DNA of 64,000 nucleotides, from NCBI GenBank assembly GCA_036741355.1, contig DAINSK010000018.1, positions 1 through 64,000 on the forward strand. The letters are read 5' to 3'. This stretch comes from JBBRGK01 sp036741355. GTDB taxonomy: Bacteria; Chloroflexota; Dehalococcoidia; CAUJGQ01. Each line of letters begins with the position of its first letter. The stretch's first letter is position 1. This document shows, piece after piece, positions 8,475 through 16,837 of this stretch. The notes below the pieces were generated by a model. The model searched no databases, had not been told where the DNA came from, and saw only the letters and a program-made list of their open reading frames with translations. Both the position numbers and the translations under genes were made by a program.

Positions 8475-9254
8475 ATGCCGGTGTTTAAGACCAGCGGGGT
8501 CGAACTGTACTACGAAACGCACGGCTCTGGACCGGCGATTGTGTTCGCCCACGGCGCGGGCGGCAACCATCTCGCCTGGTACCAGCAGGTTCCTTTCTTC
8601 CGCGACCGCTACACCTGCATTACATTCGACCACCGCGGCTTTGGGCGGTCACTGGATTCGCGACCGGTGGATCAGCGCCCGCGTTTCGATGAGGATCTTG
8701 CAGTTCTAATCGATCACCTGCAGTTGCCCGACGTGCGCCTGGTCGCCCAGTCGATGGGCGGCTGGACATGCCTGGGCTACACAGTCACCCATCCGGAGCG
8801 GGTGCGGGCGTTGGTGATGGCCGATACGGCCGGCGGACTCACCGCGCCGGAAATCGACGCCGAGCGCGCAAAGGCACACGAGCAGCGTGGCAGTCTGCCG
8901 ATTCTCGGGGGCGCCCTCAGCCCTGGCTATCGTGAGCGTGACCCGAACGGCTCGTTCCTCTACGACCAGATCTTCGGGCTCAATCCCCCGCGCGAGCAGG
9001 CGCTCGGCAGCGGCACTCCGATGAACCGCCTCAGCGTCTCTGAAGAGCAGGCGAAGGCGATGAACGTGCCGGTCCTGTTCATCGAGGGTGACGTCGACAT
9101 GCTGATTCCGCCAAACGTCATCCGCGCGGCCCAGCGGCTCATTCCCGGCGCGCGCCTGCAGATGGTCGCCGACGCCGGACATTCGGTCTACTTCGAGCGG
9201 CCCGATGAGTTCAACCGCGTGCTTGACGCATTCCTTGTGGAAGTCGGCGCGTAG
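8475..9254 (+). CDS. Alpha/beta hydrolase
   Basis: The 259-aa alpha/beta hydrolase has the oxyanion motif FAHGAGGNH, nucleophile elbow VAQSMGGW (Ser), acid region FIEGDVDMLIP and catalytic His in DAGHSVYF. GAGGAGG precedes the ATG. Enol-lactone hydrolases, haloperoxidase-like and C-C bond hydrolases share this layout. In an operon with two monooxygenases, hydrolysis of a lactone or ester product is plausible but inferred. Confidence 0.92.
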   Translation: MPVFKTSGVELYYETHGSGPAIVFAHGAGGNHLAWYQQVPFFRDRYTCITFDHRGFGRSLDSRPVDQRPRFDEDLAVLIDHLQLPDVRLVAQSMGGWTCLGYTVTHPERVRALVMADTAGGLTAPEIDAERAKAHEQRGSLPILGGALSPGYRERDPNGSFLYDQIFGLNPPREQALGSGTPMNRLSVSEEQAKAMNVPVLFIEGDVDMLIPPNVIRAAQRLIPGARLQMVADAGHSVYFERPDEFNRVLDAFLVEVGA

Positions 9255-9319
9255 CAGGCGGGCTGATTGCGAGCCGTTTCCAACGGTGGGACGTCTGGTC
9301 GTGGACTGGAGATTGCACA

Positions 9320-11311
9320 GTGTCGGTGGTATCACTACACATCAACTCACGCCGGTCGTACGAGGGCGGCGTCGACTTCGGCCAGAGCGGCGCCTACGAG
9401 CGGCTCGACGGTACCGTGAGCTTCGCTGTAGATCCCGAGCAAGCGCATAACGTCCCAATCGTAGACCTGGAACTCGTCCAGCGGGATGTAGACGGCCGGG
9501 TGCGGTTCAGCGCGGACTTCTGCATGCTGCAGCCGGCAGATCCGGCGCGGGGCAACCGCCGGCTCTTATTTGAAGTCGTCAACCGCGGTCGCAAGCTGGT
9601 ACCCCGAATCTTCAACCACGCGGCGCCCGAATCCGTGCCGACCGAAAACATTCCGCCGGGAGACGGATTCCTGATGCGCCATGGTTGGACGGTCGCATGG
9701 TGTGGCTGGCAATGGGACGTCCCGCCAGGCCCGGCGCTGATGGGGCTACGGGCGCCGCGTGCCCAGCAGGATGGCCGCCCAATCGAAGGGCGGCTGGTCG
9801 TCCAGATTCAACCCGTGCGTCCCGTTCCGGACGCCCTGCTCGCCGACCGTATCCACACACCGTATCCGGCGGCGGACCTCAATGATCCTCACGCCGAGCT
9901 CACCGTTCGCGATTGGAGGGATGGTCCGAGCACGGTGATTCCGCGCGGTCGCTGGCGCTTCGCGAAGGACGTGGAGGGCCGCCCGGTCTCCGACCCGACC
10001 CGGATATGGTTGGAAGGCGGCTTCGAGGCCGGGAAGGTTTATGAGGTCGTTTACCGCACGCGGGAATGTCCTGTGGTGGGGACGGGCTTGCTGGCCATTC
10101 GCGACACGTCGTCGTTCCTGCGCTACAGCGATAGCGCCGCGGGCAACCCGTGTGCGGGCCGCATCGACCGCGCCTATGCGTTCGGCATGTCGCAAAGCGG
10201 GCGCTTCTTGCGACACTTTCTTCATCTGGGGCTGAATCTCGACGAAGCCGGCCGGCAGGTCTTCGACGGCGTGCTTCCCCATGTCGCCGGATCACGGCGC
10301 GGTGAGTTCAACCACCGTTTTGCGCAACCGTCGGTCCAGGCGACGCGGAGCTTCGGTCACCTGCCGCCCTTCACCGGCGACGATCAGACGGACCCGAAGG
10401 CGGGACACATCGACGGTCTTTTCCACCGACAACGCGAGATCGGCGGCATGGCGCGCGTTGTATCGACCAACACCTCGGCGGAATACTGGCGGGGAGATGG
10501 TTCACTCATTCACACCGACATGACCGGCGGCCATGACGTTGAGCCGTCGTCGGATGAGCGGATCTACCTGTTCGCCGGCACGCAGCACGGGCCGGGAGCG
10601 CTACCGCTGACGTCGATGAGCGCCGTCGACGGTTCCCGCGGTCTGCTCAGTTTTAACGTCGTCGATTATGTGCCGTTGATTCGCGCCGCTCTCGTCAACC
10701 TGGACCGCTGGGCCAGTGACGGCGTTGAGCCGCCGCCTAGCAGCTTCCCCCGCATTGCCGACGGAACGGCCGTGCCGGGTGGCGAAGCGCTGGCGCGGTT
10801 CCGGGACATCCCCGGCGTTACCGTTCCAGATTCCGAAAAGCTGCCGGCTGCCCGGCGTATCGATCTCGGACCCGACGCCGAACACGGCGTTGGCCGCTTT
10901 CCCGCGGCGCTTGGAGAGCCGTATCCAAACCTGGTTTCGGCCGTAGATGACGACGGCAACGAGTCCGGCGGTATTCGCATGCCCGCCGTTGCCGAGCCGG
11001 TGGCTACCTACACGGGCTGGAACCCCCGCGACCCGGCGACGGGTGGGGCGGGCCAGATCATCAATATGCAGGGCTCTACACTGCCGTTCCCGTCGACGCC
11101 GCAAGAGCGCAAGCGCACCGGCGACCCGCGTCGGTCGGTCGCCGAGCGCTACCGTGACCGAGATGACTATCTCGCGCGGGCGCGGGCTGTGGCGGGGGAC
11201 CTTGCCGGCCGGCGCTATATACTCGACGAAGATATCGATCTCGCGGCGGAGCTTGCGGCGGCACGCTATGATGCCTTCGCACCCGCGTCTGAGGCGGTGA
11301 CCGGCGGCTGA
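9320..11311 (+). CDS. Large alpha/beta-hydrolase-domain protein (Abhydrolase_10 type)
   Basis: The product has 663 aa, much longer than simple hydrolases, and resembles the poorly studied family that opens with an N-terminal beta domain (GGVDFGQSGAYERLDGTV) before the hydrolase core. A serine motif is visible in AFGMSQSGRFLRHF near residue 290. The GTG start at 9320 is 65 bp after the previous gene. The reaction is unknown. Its place as the last gene of the plus-strand operon suggests a hydrolytic step on the operon's substrate. Confidence 0.85.
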   Translation: MSVVSLHINSRRSYEGGVDFGQSGAYERLDGTVSFAVDPEQAHNVPIVDLELVQRDVDGRVRFSADFCMLQPADPARGNRRLLFEVVNRGRKLVPRIFNHAAPESVPTENIPPGDGFLMRHGWTVAWCGWQWDVPPGPALMGLRAPRAQQDGRPIEGRLVVQIQPVRPVPDALLADRIHTPYPAADLNDPHAELTVRDWRDGPSTVIPRGRWRFAKDVEGRPVSDPTRIWLEGGFEAGKVYEVVYRTRECPVVGTGLLAIRDTSSFLRYSDSAAGNPCAGRIDRAYAFGMSQSGRFLRHFLHLGLNLDEAGRQVFDGVLPHVAGSRRGEFNHRFAQPSVQATRSFGHLPPFTGDDQTDPKAGHIDGLFHRQREIGGMARVVSTNTSAEYWRGDGSLIHTDMTGGHDVEPSSDERIYLFAGTQHGPGALPLTSMSAVDGSRGLLSFNVVDYVPLIRAALVNLDRWASDGVEPPPSSFPRIADGTAVPGGEALARFRDIPGVTVPDSEKLPAARRIDLGPDAEHGVGRFPAALGEPYPNLVSAVDDDGNESGGIRMPAVAEPVATYTGWNPRDPATGGAGQIINMQGSTLPFPSTPQERKRTGDPRRSVAERYRDRDDYLARARAVAGDLAGRRYILDEDIDLAAELAAARYDAFAPASEAVTGG

Positions 11312-11320
11312 TTGGTGCTA

Positions 11321-11674
11321 TCAGTCCGCTAGCGGTATGAAGAGCGACAACCGCTCCTGCGTGCCAACGCCGCGAGTAATATGGCCCTTGCCCGTCAGGT
11401 CGTCGGCCAGCATCACCGTGCCCGGCACGATGCGCCGTACCTCGCCGTCGCTCGCTTCGACCTCGGCCTCGCCCGAGAGCGTGACTACGAACTGTCGCCG
11501 AGGCGCGTGATGCCAGTCGACGAACTGATCGTGGGCGCTGCGACGGAAGATCACGCCCTTGGTCGCGATCATCTCGGACACGTCGGACGAGCTTCCGCTC
11601 GGCCCCACCGCTACGTCCACGTCCTCGAAGTGTGATTCGCCGTCCGGCCCGGCGTAAATGCGCAGGTACTTCAT
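11321..11674 (-). CDS. Cupin-domain protein
   Basis: This is a 117-aa single-domain cupin. The motif-1 region (VDWHHAPRRQFVVTLSGEAEVE) and motif-2 region (GTVMLADDLTGKGHITRGVG) are present but with few metal-ligand histidines, so it may be a binding or isomerising cupin rather than a dioxygenase. It converges on the large hydrolase gene with only 9 bp between stop codons. GGAGCAAC precedes the ATG. Confidence 0.85.
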   Translation of the reverse strand: MKYLRIYAGPDGESHFEDVDVAVGPSGSSSDVSEMIATKGVIFRRSAHDQFVDWHHAPRRQFVVTLSGEAEVEASDGEVRRIVPGTVMLADDLTGKGHITRGVGTQERLSLFIPLAD

Positions 11675-11779
11675 GTTGCTCCTCCAATATTTAGGAACTC
11701 GCGGATGTAACCGTTGCCGGCGTATTCGTGGCGGGTGGCAGCGTGGTTTGCTGTGACCTGGGTATGTGCGTCACTCGCA

Positions 11780-12565
11780 CTACCCAAGAAAGAAGCCACC
11801 GGACGGATGCAGAAGCTCGCCGGTGAAGTATGACGAGTCGTCGGAGACGAGGAAGAGTGCGGTCGATGCGATCTCCTCCGGTTGGCCCATGCGGCCCATC
11901 GGCGCGAGGCTCAGCGCCCAGCGCAGCCGCGCCTCATCGTCGCGGAGAGCGGCGGTCATCGGCGTTTCGATCCAGCCCGGGCCGATGGCGTTGACGCGGA
12001 TGCCCGCCTGCGCAAGCTCAACCGCCATGACCTTGGTCAGCATCCAGACGCCTGCTTTACTGATACTGTAGGCGCCGCCGGGAAGCGGGTAGCGGGCGGC
12101 GATCGAGGCGATGTTGACGATACTTCCGCGGCGACCGTTGTTAACCATCCAGCTCGCCACCGCGCGGTTGGTGAAGAGCACGCCGTAGAGGTTGACGTCC
12201 ATCACCCGGCGGAACTGCTCCATGGGAACGGTCAGGGCGGTGTAGCCTGGTGTACCCTGCTCGCTCGCCGGCCGCGCTGTGCCGATGCCGGCGGCCGCGA
12301 CCGCCGCGTCCACGCCGCCGAACGCCTCGACGCAGCGTTTCACCATCGCGTGGTTGGCCGCCTCGTCGCTGGTGTCGAGTTCCACGGCGATCGCCTTGCC
12401 GCCGGCGGCCTCGATGCCGTGCGCTGTCTCCGCCGCGCCTTCCAATTTAAGGTCGGCGACGCAGACCGCCGCTCCTTCCTGGGCGAAGCGGACCGCGCAG
12501 GCGCGCCCGATACCGCTGCCGGCGCCAGTGATCACCGCAACCTTGCCGTCCAGCCTTCCCGCCAC
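11780..12565 (-). CDS. Short-chain dehydrogenase/reductase (SDR)
   Basis: A 261-aa classical SDR: the NAD(P) motif TGAGSGIG near residue 15, the Asp after beta-2 (VADLK) suggesting NAD preference, the AAAGIG strand, the catalytic Ser in NIASIAARYP and YSISK, and the family-typical C-terminus. It oxidises or reduces a hydroxyl/keto group. It is 105 bp upstream of the cupin gene on the same strand, so the two may be co-transcribed and belong with the facing oxidoreductase operon. Confidence 0.92.
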   Translation of the reverse strand: MAGRLDGKVAVITGAGSGIGRACAVRFAQEGAAVCVADLKLEGAAETAHGIEAAGGKAIAVELDTSDEAANHAMVKRCVEAFGGVDAAVAAAGIGTARPASEQGTPGYTALTVPMEQFRRVMDVNLYGVLFTNRAVASWMVNNGRRGSIVNIASIAARYPLPGGAYSISKAGVWMLTKVMAVELAQAGIRVNAIGPGWIETPMTAALRDDEARLRWALSLAPMGRMGQPEEIASTALFLVSDDSSYFTGELLHPSGGFFLG

Positions 12566-12654
12566 GGTCGCCCTCCTGCTTGACCCGCCGTCGCGCGCCG
12601 CCCCGCCGCAGTATACGGCGGACCGGAGCGGCGGGACACTGAAACGGCTTGGGC

Positions 12655-13560
12655 CTAGCGAATGCCGGCGAGGATCGGGTAGGCCTCCAGGTAGCCCATT
12701 TCCACGAACTCGACGCCGGGCGACTGGCGGGCAAGCTCCTCGCGGATCGGCGTGACGTCGGTTGGGCGTGTCGTCGGCGGCATCCAGTCGTCGTGGTGCG
12801 AGAGGACGACACGGCGCGGCCGTAGCAAGTCCACCTCGCGCGCGACGAAGTCCGCGAGGGCGCCCTGGATGGGCTCGCCGTCTATGTTGCCGCGACCGGC
12901 GGCCGCCAGCAGCGCGACGTCCGGGCGCAGGTCGTGCATGATCCCTGTCCAGTGACCCGAGGTATCTTTCCAGAGGATGCTGCCCTCCGGCGTTTCGATC
13001 AGGTAGGCGAAGGCGCCGCCCTCTCCGCGTGGACGCTGTTTGTTGGCCGCCCGGTGCGCTCGGACCGCTTCCATTCCGGGTCGATCGGCCGCGGCCGTCC
13101 GGCCCGCGCGGCCGGCCAGGTTCGCCTGCCGCTGTTGCAACGTCAAACCGCGGTCGCCGAGGCAGACCTCGTCCGCGGTGCGGCCGGCGTTCGTCCAGAT
13201 GCAGGAGTGCTAGCTCGGAAAGACACGCACGCTGACGGTATCCGAAAGCTGTACGCGCTCACCGCCGGCCACCGCAATGAGCTGCCGCTCGGGCACCTCT
13301 TCGTCCACCATCAACCGCACACTCTCGTGTGAGCCGATGATCGTGGCGCCGGTGTTACGGGCGATCCGCTCGGCGCCCCAGAGATGGTCGAAGTGTGAGT
13401 GGCCGACGAGGATGAAGTCGGCTCGTTGCACCTCGTCGGTCGTAAGTCCGACCGGCGGCGCGGTCGGGACGCGGTCCATGTAGGCATCGAGGAACAACAC
13501 CAGGTCGTCAATGGTCAAACGAAAAGTCGCGACGCCAAGCCAGTCGAGTGTTACCACCAT
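12655..13560 (-). pseudogene. MBL-fold metallo-hydrolase (UlaG-like) interrupted by an in-frame TAG
   Basis: The frame from the ATG at 13560 (GAGGTAGGCGAG upstream) encodes an MBL fold with the zinc motif HSHFDH at residues 54-59, stops at codon 117 (TAG, 13212-13210), and continues in the same frame to 12655. Downstream of the TAG the sequence remains family-like: HSCIW directly after it, an Asp in LWKDTSGHW and a late His in VVLSHHDDWMPP, so ligands lie on both sides. One base change (for example TTG or CAG to TAG) would restore about 301 codons. It may be a recent nonsense mutation, a consensus error or, less likely, readthrough. Confidence 0.85.
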
Positions 13561-13705
13561 CTCGCCTACCTCGGTGCCCGTTTCCCGGCAGATGTGGTCG
13601 TGCCGGCGCACTGGTCGCAGTATACGGCGTTATGCCGGGCCTTTCTTTTAAGGTGCTCGCGAAAGAGTCCGGCACACAGCGGCTGGGTTGGTCGTCAGGC
13701 TGCGT

Positions 13706-14785
13706 CTACGCGGCCGCCTTCCGCTCAGCGACCAGCGACACGCCGACCGAACGCAGAGATGAAAAGATCTCGCGATAGGATCTGAGCACCCCGGTCTGAT
13801 GGTAGGGGATCGACCGTTCGTCGCAGAACCGGCGTACTAGCACCTGCGCTTTGCCCAACTGGTTTCTCGCCATGCTGGGAAAGAGGTGGTGCTCGATCTG
13901 GTAGTTGAGCCCGCCGTAGACGAAGTCCGCGATCGGGCTTGGGCTGACGTTGCGAGACGTCAGGACCTGTTCCAGCAGGAAGTCGAAGTTGCGGTCGTCC
14001 TCGATCACCAGCATCCCCTTGTGGTTGGGCGCGAATACCGACCCCATGTAGAAGCCGAACGCCATTTGATGCACGACCACAAAAGCGATGCCCGGATTGA
14101 CGCCGAGCTGGTGGAATATGAGCCAGGCGTAGAGGCCGAGGTGGAACGCCATCAGCGCAAGCTCTAACAACCACCTGCGCCCTCGACCCATCACCAGGAA
14201 TTGGACGCTCGAGACGCGCAGGACTACGCATTCCAGCAACGTCAGGAAGGGATACAGAACATGCTGATTTCGCACCATCAGGCGCTGAGCCCAGTTCATG
14301 CCGCGGGCGCGCCGGAGCGAAAAGGCAATCACCGGCAACATGACGTCGGGGTCGAAGTCGGTGCGGTTGGGGTGGCTATGGTGCTGGTTGTGTTTGGTCA
14401 TCCACCAGCTAGAGCTGACGCCGACGAGGAGGTTGCCGCAGATCAATTCCAGGACCGTGCAGGCCGGTCCGGAGCGCAGCACCTGGCGGTGCCCCACGTC
14501 GTGCCCGATGAACGAGACCTGGGCGAATACGAACGCCAGATACAAGGCATCGAGTAGTTGAAGTGCAAGATTGTGGGTCATGAGCAGCACCACGATGCCG
14601 GGGATCGCAAGGCTGACCGTGAAAGCGATTTTCAGACTGTAGTACAGCGGCTGCGGCTCGAGCAGCCCCGCCTCTTTCACGAGCCGCTTGAGCTCAGCAT
14701 AATGGCCGGTCGGAAGATCGGCCGGTAATGAGGCTATTTCGTGGGTGACGACGGGTAGCGTCGGGGACAGTGCTGGGTACGACAT
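13706..14785 (-). CDS. Membrane fatty-acid desaturase
   Basis: The 359-aa integral membrane di-iron desaturase carries the three His boxes: HDVGH, HNQHHSHPN (HxxHH type) and QIEHHLFP. The last, with Gln in the first position, is typical of front-end or acyl-lipid/linoleoyl-CoA-like desaturases such as DesA3. Hydrophobic segments lie between the boxes. The enzyme introduces a double bond into membrane lipid acyl chains, with electrons from a ferredoxin- or reductase-type partner not seen here. It stands alone between the broken metallo-hydrolase gene and the small zinc-ribbon/HMA pair. Confidence 0.93.
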   Translation of the reverse strand: MSYPALSPTLPVVTHEIASLPADLPTGHYAELKRLVKEAGLLEPQPLYYSLKIAFTVSLAIPGIVVLLMTHNLALQLLDALYLAFVFAQVSFIGHDVGHRQVLRSGPACTVLELICGNLLVGVSSSWWMTKHNQHHSHPNRTDFDPDVMLPVIAFSLRRARGMNWAQRLMVRNQHVLYPFLTLLECVVLRVSSVQFLVMGRGRRWLLELALMAFHLGLYAWLIFHQLGVNPGIAFVVVHQMAFGFYMGSVFAPNHKGMLVIEDDRNFDFLLEQVLTSRNVSPSPIADFVYGGLNYQIEHHLFPSMARNQLGKAQVLVRRFCDERSIPYHQTGVLRSYREIFSSLRSVGVSLVAERKAAA

Positions 14786-14862
14786 ACAAGCGTCCTAACG
14801 GCGGGTTGCTGAACACATGGAATGGTGACTGTTGAGTCATGCAGACCCGAGTATCGTGGGGG

Positions 14863-15126
14863 TTAGTGGCGCCTCCAGGCGAAGCGGCGGCCGGCTTCGT
14901 CGAGGCTGTAGCCGGCGCCGGATATCGCTCCGACAATCTGATCTTCCGTGAGCACGGCCGGATCGTAGTCAACGTAGGCCAACCCGGTGTGCGGGCTGAC
15001 GTAGGCTTTGACCACTCCGGTGAGCTTTCGCAGGAGCTTTTCCAGCCCTTTGGCACGCTCGCCCCCATCGGAGAGACCGAGGACGGGCAGCGCCAGCGGC
15101 GTGGATGCGATTTCCTCGTCGCTCAC
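14863..15126 (-). CDS. HMA-like small protein lacking the CxxC metal site
   Basis: The 87-aa product follows the heavy-metal-associated domain pattern in its second half: GVVKAYVSPHTGLAYVDYDP and a final AISGAGYSLDE (compare GV..v.V......v.YDP...i..ai...Gy). The loop that should read MxCxxC is LGLSDGGERA, with no cysteine, so the fold may persist without copper binding. The GTG start has TGGAGG eight bases before it and lies two bases after the stop of the zinc-ribbon gene, so the pair form a two-gene operon. Confidence 0.75.
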   Translation of the reverse strand: MSDEEIASTPLALPVLGLSDGGERAKGLEKLLRKLTGVVKAYVSPHTGLAYVDYDPAVLTEDQIVGAISGAGYSLDEAGRRFAWRRH

Positions 15127-15128
15127 GC

Positions 15129-15302
15129 CTAGAGCCTCCAGCCGGCGTGGCTGGGCCGCGCGCCCAATTCGAGCGTTGGGGAGGCGACCGCCGTCTCACG
15201 CCAGCCGCAACTGAGGCAGTACCAGCCCGCACCGTCGGCATCCGCCTCGCGAAAGATCGAGTTGCCCGTGCAGCGCGGACAGCATTTGAGTTTAAGCGCC
15301 AT
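15129..15302 (-). CDS. 57-aa zinc-ribbon protein
   Basis: A small frame starting ATG at 15302 with AAAGGTG upstream encodes MALKLKCCPRCTG..., then WYCLSCGW: two CxxC knuckles (CPRC and CLSC) about 18 residues apart, a rubredoxin-like zinc ribbon. The short length suggests a nucleic-acid- or protein-binding accessory factor. It is directly followed by the HMA-like gene. I infer the metal from the cysteine spacing only. Confidence 0.75.
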   Translation of the reverse strand: MALKLKCCPRCTGNSIFREADADGAGWYCLSCGWRETAVASPTLELGARPSHAGWRL

Positions 15303-15402
15303 CAATTACACCTTTCGCGTTTCAGGTCAGTACGTTGCGGCTGCTGGCCGAATCGGCCCAGTCGAGGGCGATACCGTCGTAGCATGTGCGACCGGCCTCC
15401 CA

Positions 15403-15449
15403 CATTGTATGCCCATTCCACTGTATGTTCCATGCATGTGCATTGTATC
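15403..15449. repeat. Three direct repeats CAYTGTATS upstream of the HTH gene
   Basis: CATTGTATG (15403-15411), CACTGTATG (15419-15427) and CATTGTATC (15441-15449) are same-strand near-identical 9-mers spaced 16 and 22 bp apart. They lie between the divergent zinc-ribbon and HTH genes. Excisionase/BldC-like proteins are known to bind direct repeats, so these may be operator sites. Confidence 0.5.
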
Positions 15450-15496
15450 AGCAGGCAAATTCATGGAATGATAATGACGGTGAAGGAGAGGCGGGG

Positions 15497-15896
15497 ATGC
15501 CTGACGTTACGCTCGAACAGGCCGCCATCGCGCTCGGCGTCAGCGTCGATACGGTCAGACGGCGCATACGGGTGGGACAGCTTTCCGCGCATCGCGACGC
15601 CGGCGGACGTATCCGCGTCGCCGTACCGGAGGTGCCCTCGTTTGCGTTGGACGTCGAACGGATTCGCCAGCAAGATCAGGAACAACTCGTTACTCTGAGG
15701 AGTGAGAACGTTCACCGATCTCGTCGACGAGCTTCGCCGTCAGCAGGGGCAGATCGAGGCCTATAACGCGGTATTACGCGAGCAGCTCGGGGCAGCAAAT
15801 GAGTCGCAGCAGGAGCTACGTCGCCTACTGGCAAACGCGCAGGAACAGGTGAACCGCCTGCTCACCGCGGTCTCCGGATCTTCCACCGGCTCGTAA
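15497..15896 (+). pseudogene. Excisionase-like HTH protein, split by a frameshift
   Basis: The first frame from ATG 15497 (GGCGGGG upstream) encodes an HTH_17 domain, VTLEQAAIALGVSVDTVRRR, and a basic wing. It runs into a basic, unlike tail after about 15700. The second frame, 15702-15896, continues with a coiled-coil region (LVDELRRQQGQIEAYNAVLR, then REQLGAANESQQELRRLL) that fits as the C-terminal half of the same protein. The junction near 15695-15710 (GAGGAGTGAGAACG) therefore holds a one- or two-base indel. The second frame has no properly spaced ribosome site. Either a real mutation or a sequencing indel. Joined, the protein would be about 130 aa. Confidence 0.7.
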
Positions 15897-15912
15897 AGAG
15901 GCAACCAAATCC

Positions 15913-16317
15913 ATGACCACACAAAGCGATACGCCGGCACCGTCAGCCTACAAGGGGTATGACATAGCGGTTGAAATCTCCCACGAGGTGGCGACGGACG
16001 GCAACATCAGTTACACGTGCGTGCTGACGGCCACAGAACTGGACTCGGCCGGCGCAGTACCGTTGATCTTTGTGCGGACCCTGGAACTGAGTGGGGCGCA
16101 AGCGGCAGTCACCAACCTCTGGCAGCCGGGTTCGGCGCCACCGCAGGAGCAACTTGACGCGGAGCTGACCGGCGTCGGTAGCGCCTACATGCGCGCCCTT
16201 GTCGACCTGGTGGAGCGGGGGTTCCTTGCGATCGCCCGTACCGCCACCCGCTCGCCCAGCGATGTAAAGTCTCGGGTGGGCATGACGGACAGCGCGTTAC
16301 AGCGTAGGGAGCAGTAG
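15913..16317 (+). CDS. Hypothetical protein, 134 aa
   Basis: I do not recognise this protein. It begins MTTQSDTPAPSAYKGYDIAV and looks like a soluble alpha+beta protein without signal peptide, membrane segment or cysteine-rich motif beyond single cysteines. It starts 16 bp after the end of the split HTH gene, on the same strand, with AAAGAGGCAACC upstream, so it is likely co-transcribed with it. Confidence 0.65.
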   Translation: MTTQSDTPAPSAYKGYDIAVEISHEVATDGNISYTCVLTATELDSAGAVPLIFVRTLELSGAQAAVTNLWQPGSAPPQEQLDAELTGVGSAYMRALVDLVERGFLAIARTATRSPSDVKSRVGMTDSALQRREQ

Positions 16318-16362
16318 CGCCCGGCGTTCGCCGCACATTCGAACGGTACTGAGCCGGACGGG

Positions 16363-16566
16363 CTACCCGGTGGGTGGTTTGGCTCTGTCTACCCGCTGCT
16401 GGTCGAGTTCCTCCTCCATCTTTTGCCGGGTGTTCGCCTCATATTCGGCGGATTGATGCGCCCCTTGGCCGTGCAGGTTTGCCTGCCGGGCGCGGTTGGC
16501 GGCGACGTTGGCGTCGATCGCTCGCTTCTTGCCGAACATACCCATGATTGAATCCAGGATGCTCAT
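16363..16566 (-). CDS. Small hypothetical protein, 67 aa, charged helical
   Basis: The ATG at 16566 gives MSILDSIMGMFGKKRAID..., a short amphipathic/hydrophobic N-terminus followed by a long, Gln/Arg/Glu-rich likely helical tail (YEANTRQKMEEELDQQR). The frame is open further upstream but that part looks non-coding. GGTGG lies five bases before the ATG. Function unknown; an N-terminal amphipathic helix could touch the membrane. Confidence 0.55.
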   Translation of the reverse strand: MSILDSIMGMFGKKRAIDANVAANRARQANLHGQGAHQSAEYEANTRQKMEEELDQQRVDRAKPPTG

Positions 16567-16723
16567 TAGTGCCACCACTCCCCGAAAATGAAGCGCGGGC
16601 GACTCACTGCCGGCGTCGCAAAATAGTCTACGCCCGCTGTCAAGTCGTATTGGGACATTATCCGGTGACCTGGTGGCACCCGCCGGCGTCGTTGCAGATT
16701 GATATGCGAAGACGGCCACAATG

Positions 16724-16732
16724 TGGTATACT
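16724..16732 (+). promoter_or_regulatory. Extended -10 promoter element
   Basis: TGG followed directly by TATACT is an extended -10 (TGn-TATAAT type), about 106 bp before the zinc-ribbon start codon. No well-spaced -35 box is evident, which is usual for extended -10 promoters. It is the best promoter candidate for the gene at 16838. Confidence 0.45.
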
Positions 16733-16837
16733 CTTTTTGGTAGCCACTCCCTCCTCGTGCTCTTCGCGGGTGTCCCCGACGCCTCCCCGAACGTTCGATG
16801 ACCGGATTGTTGCCAATAACAAATGGAGGGTCATCGA

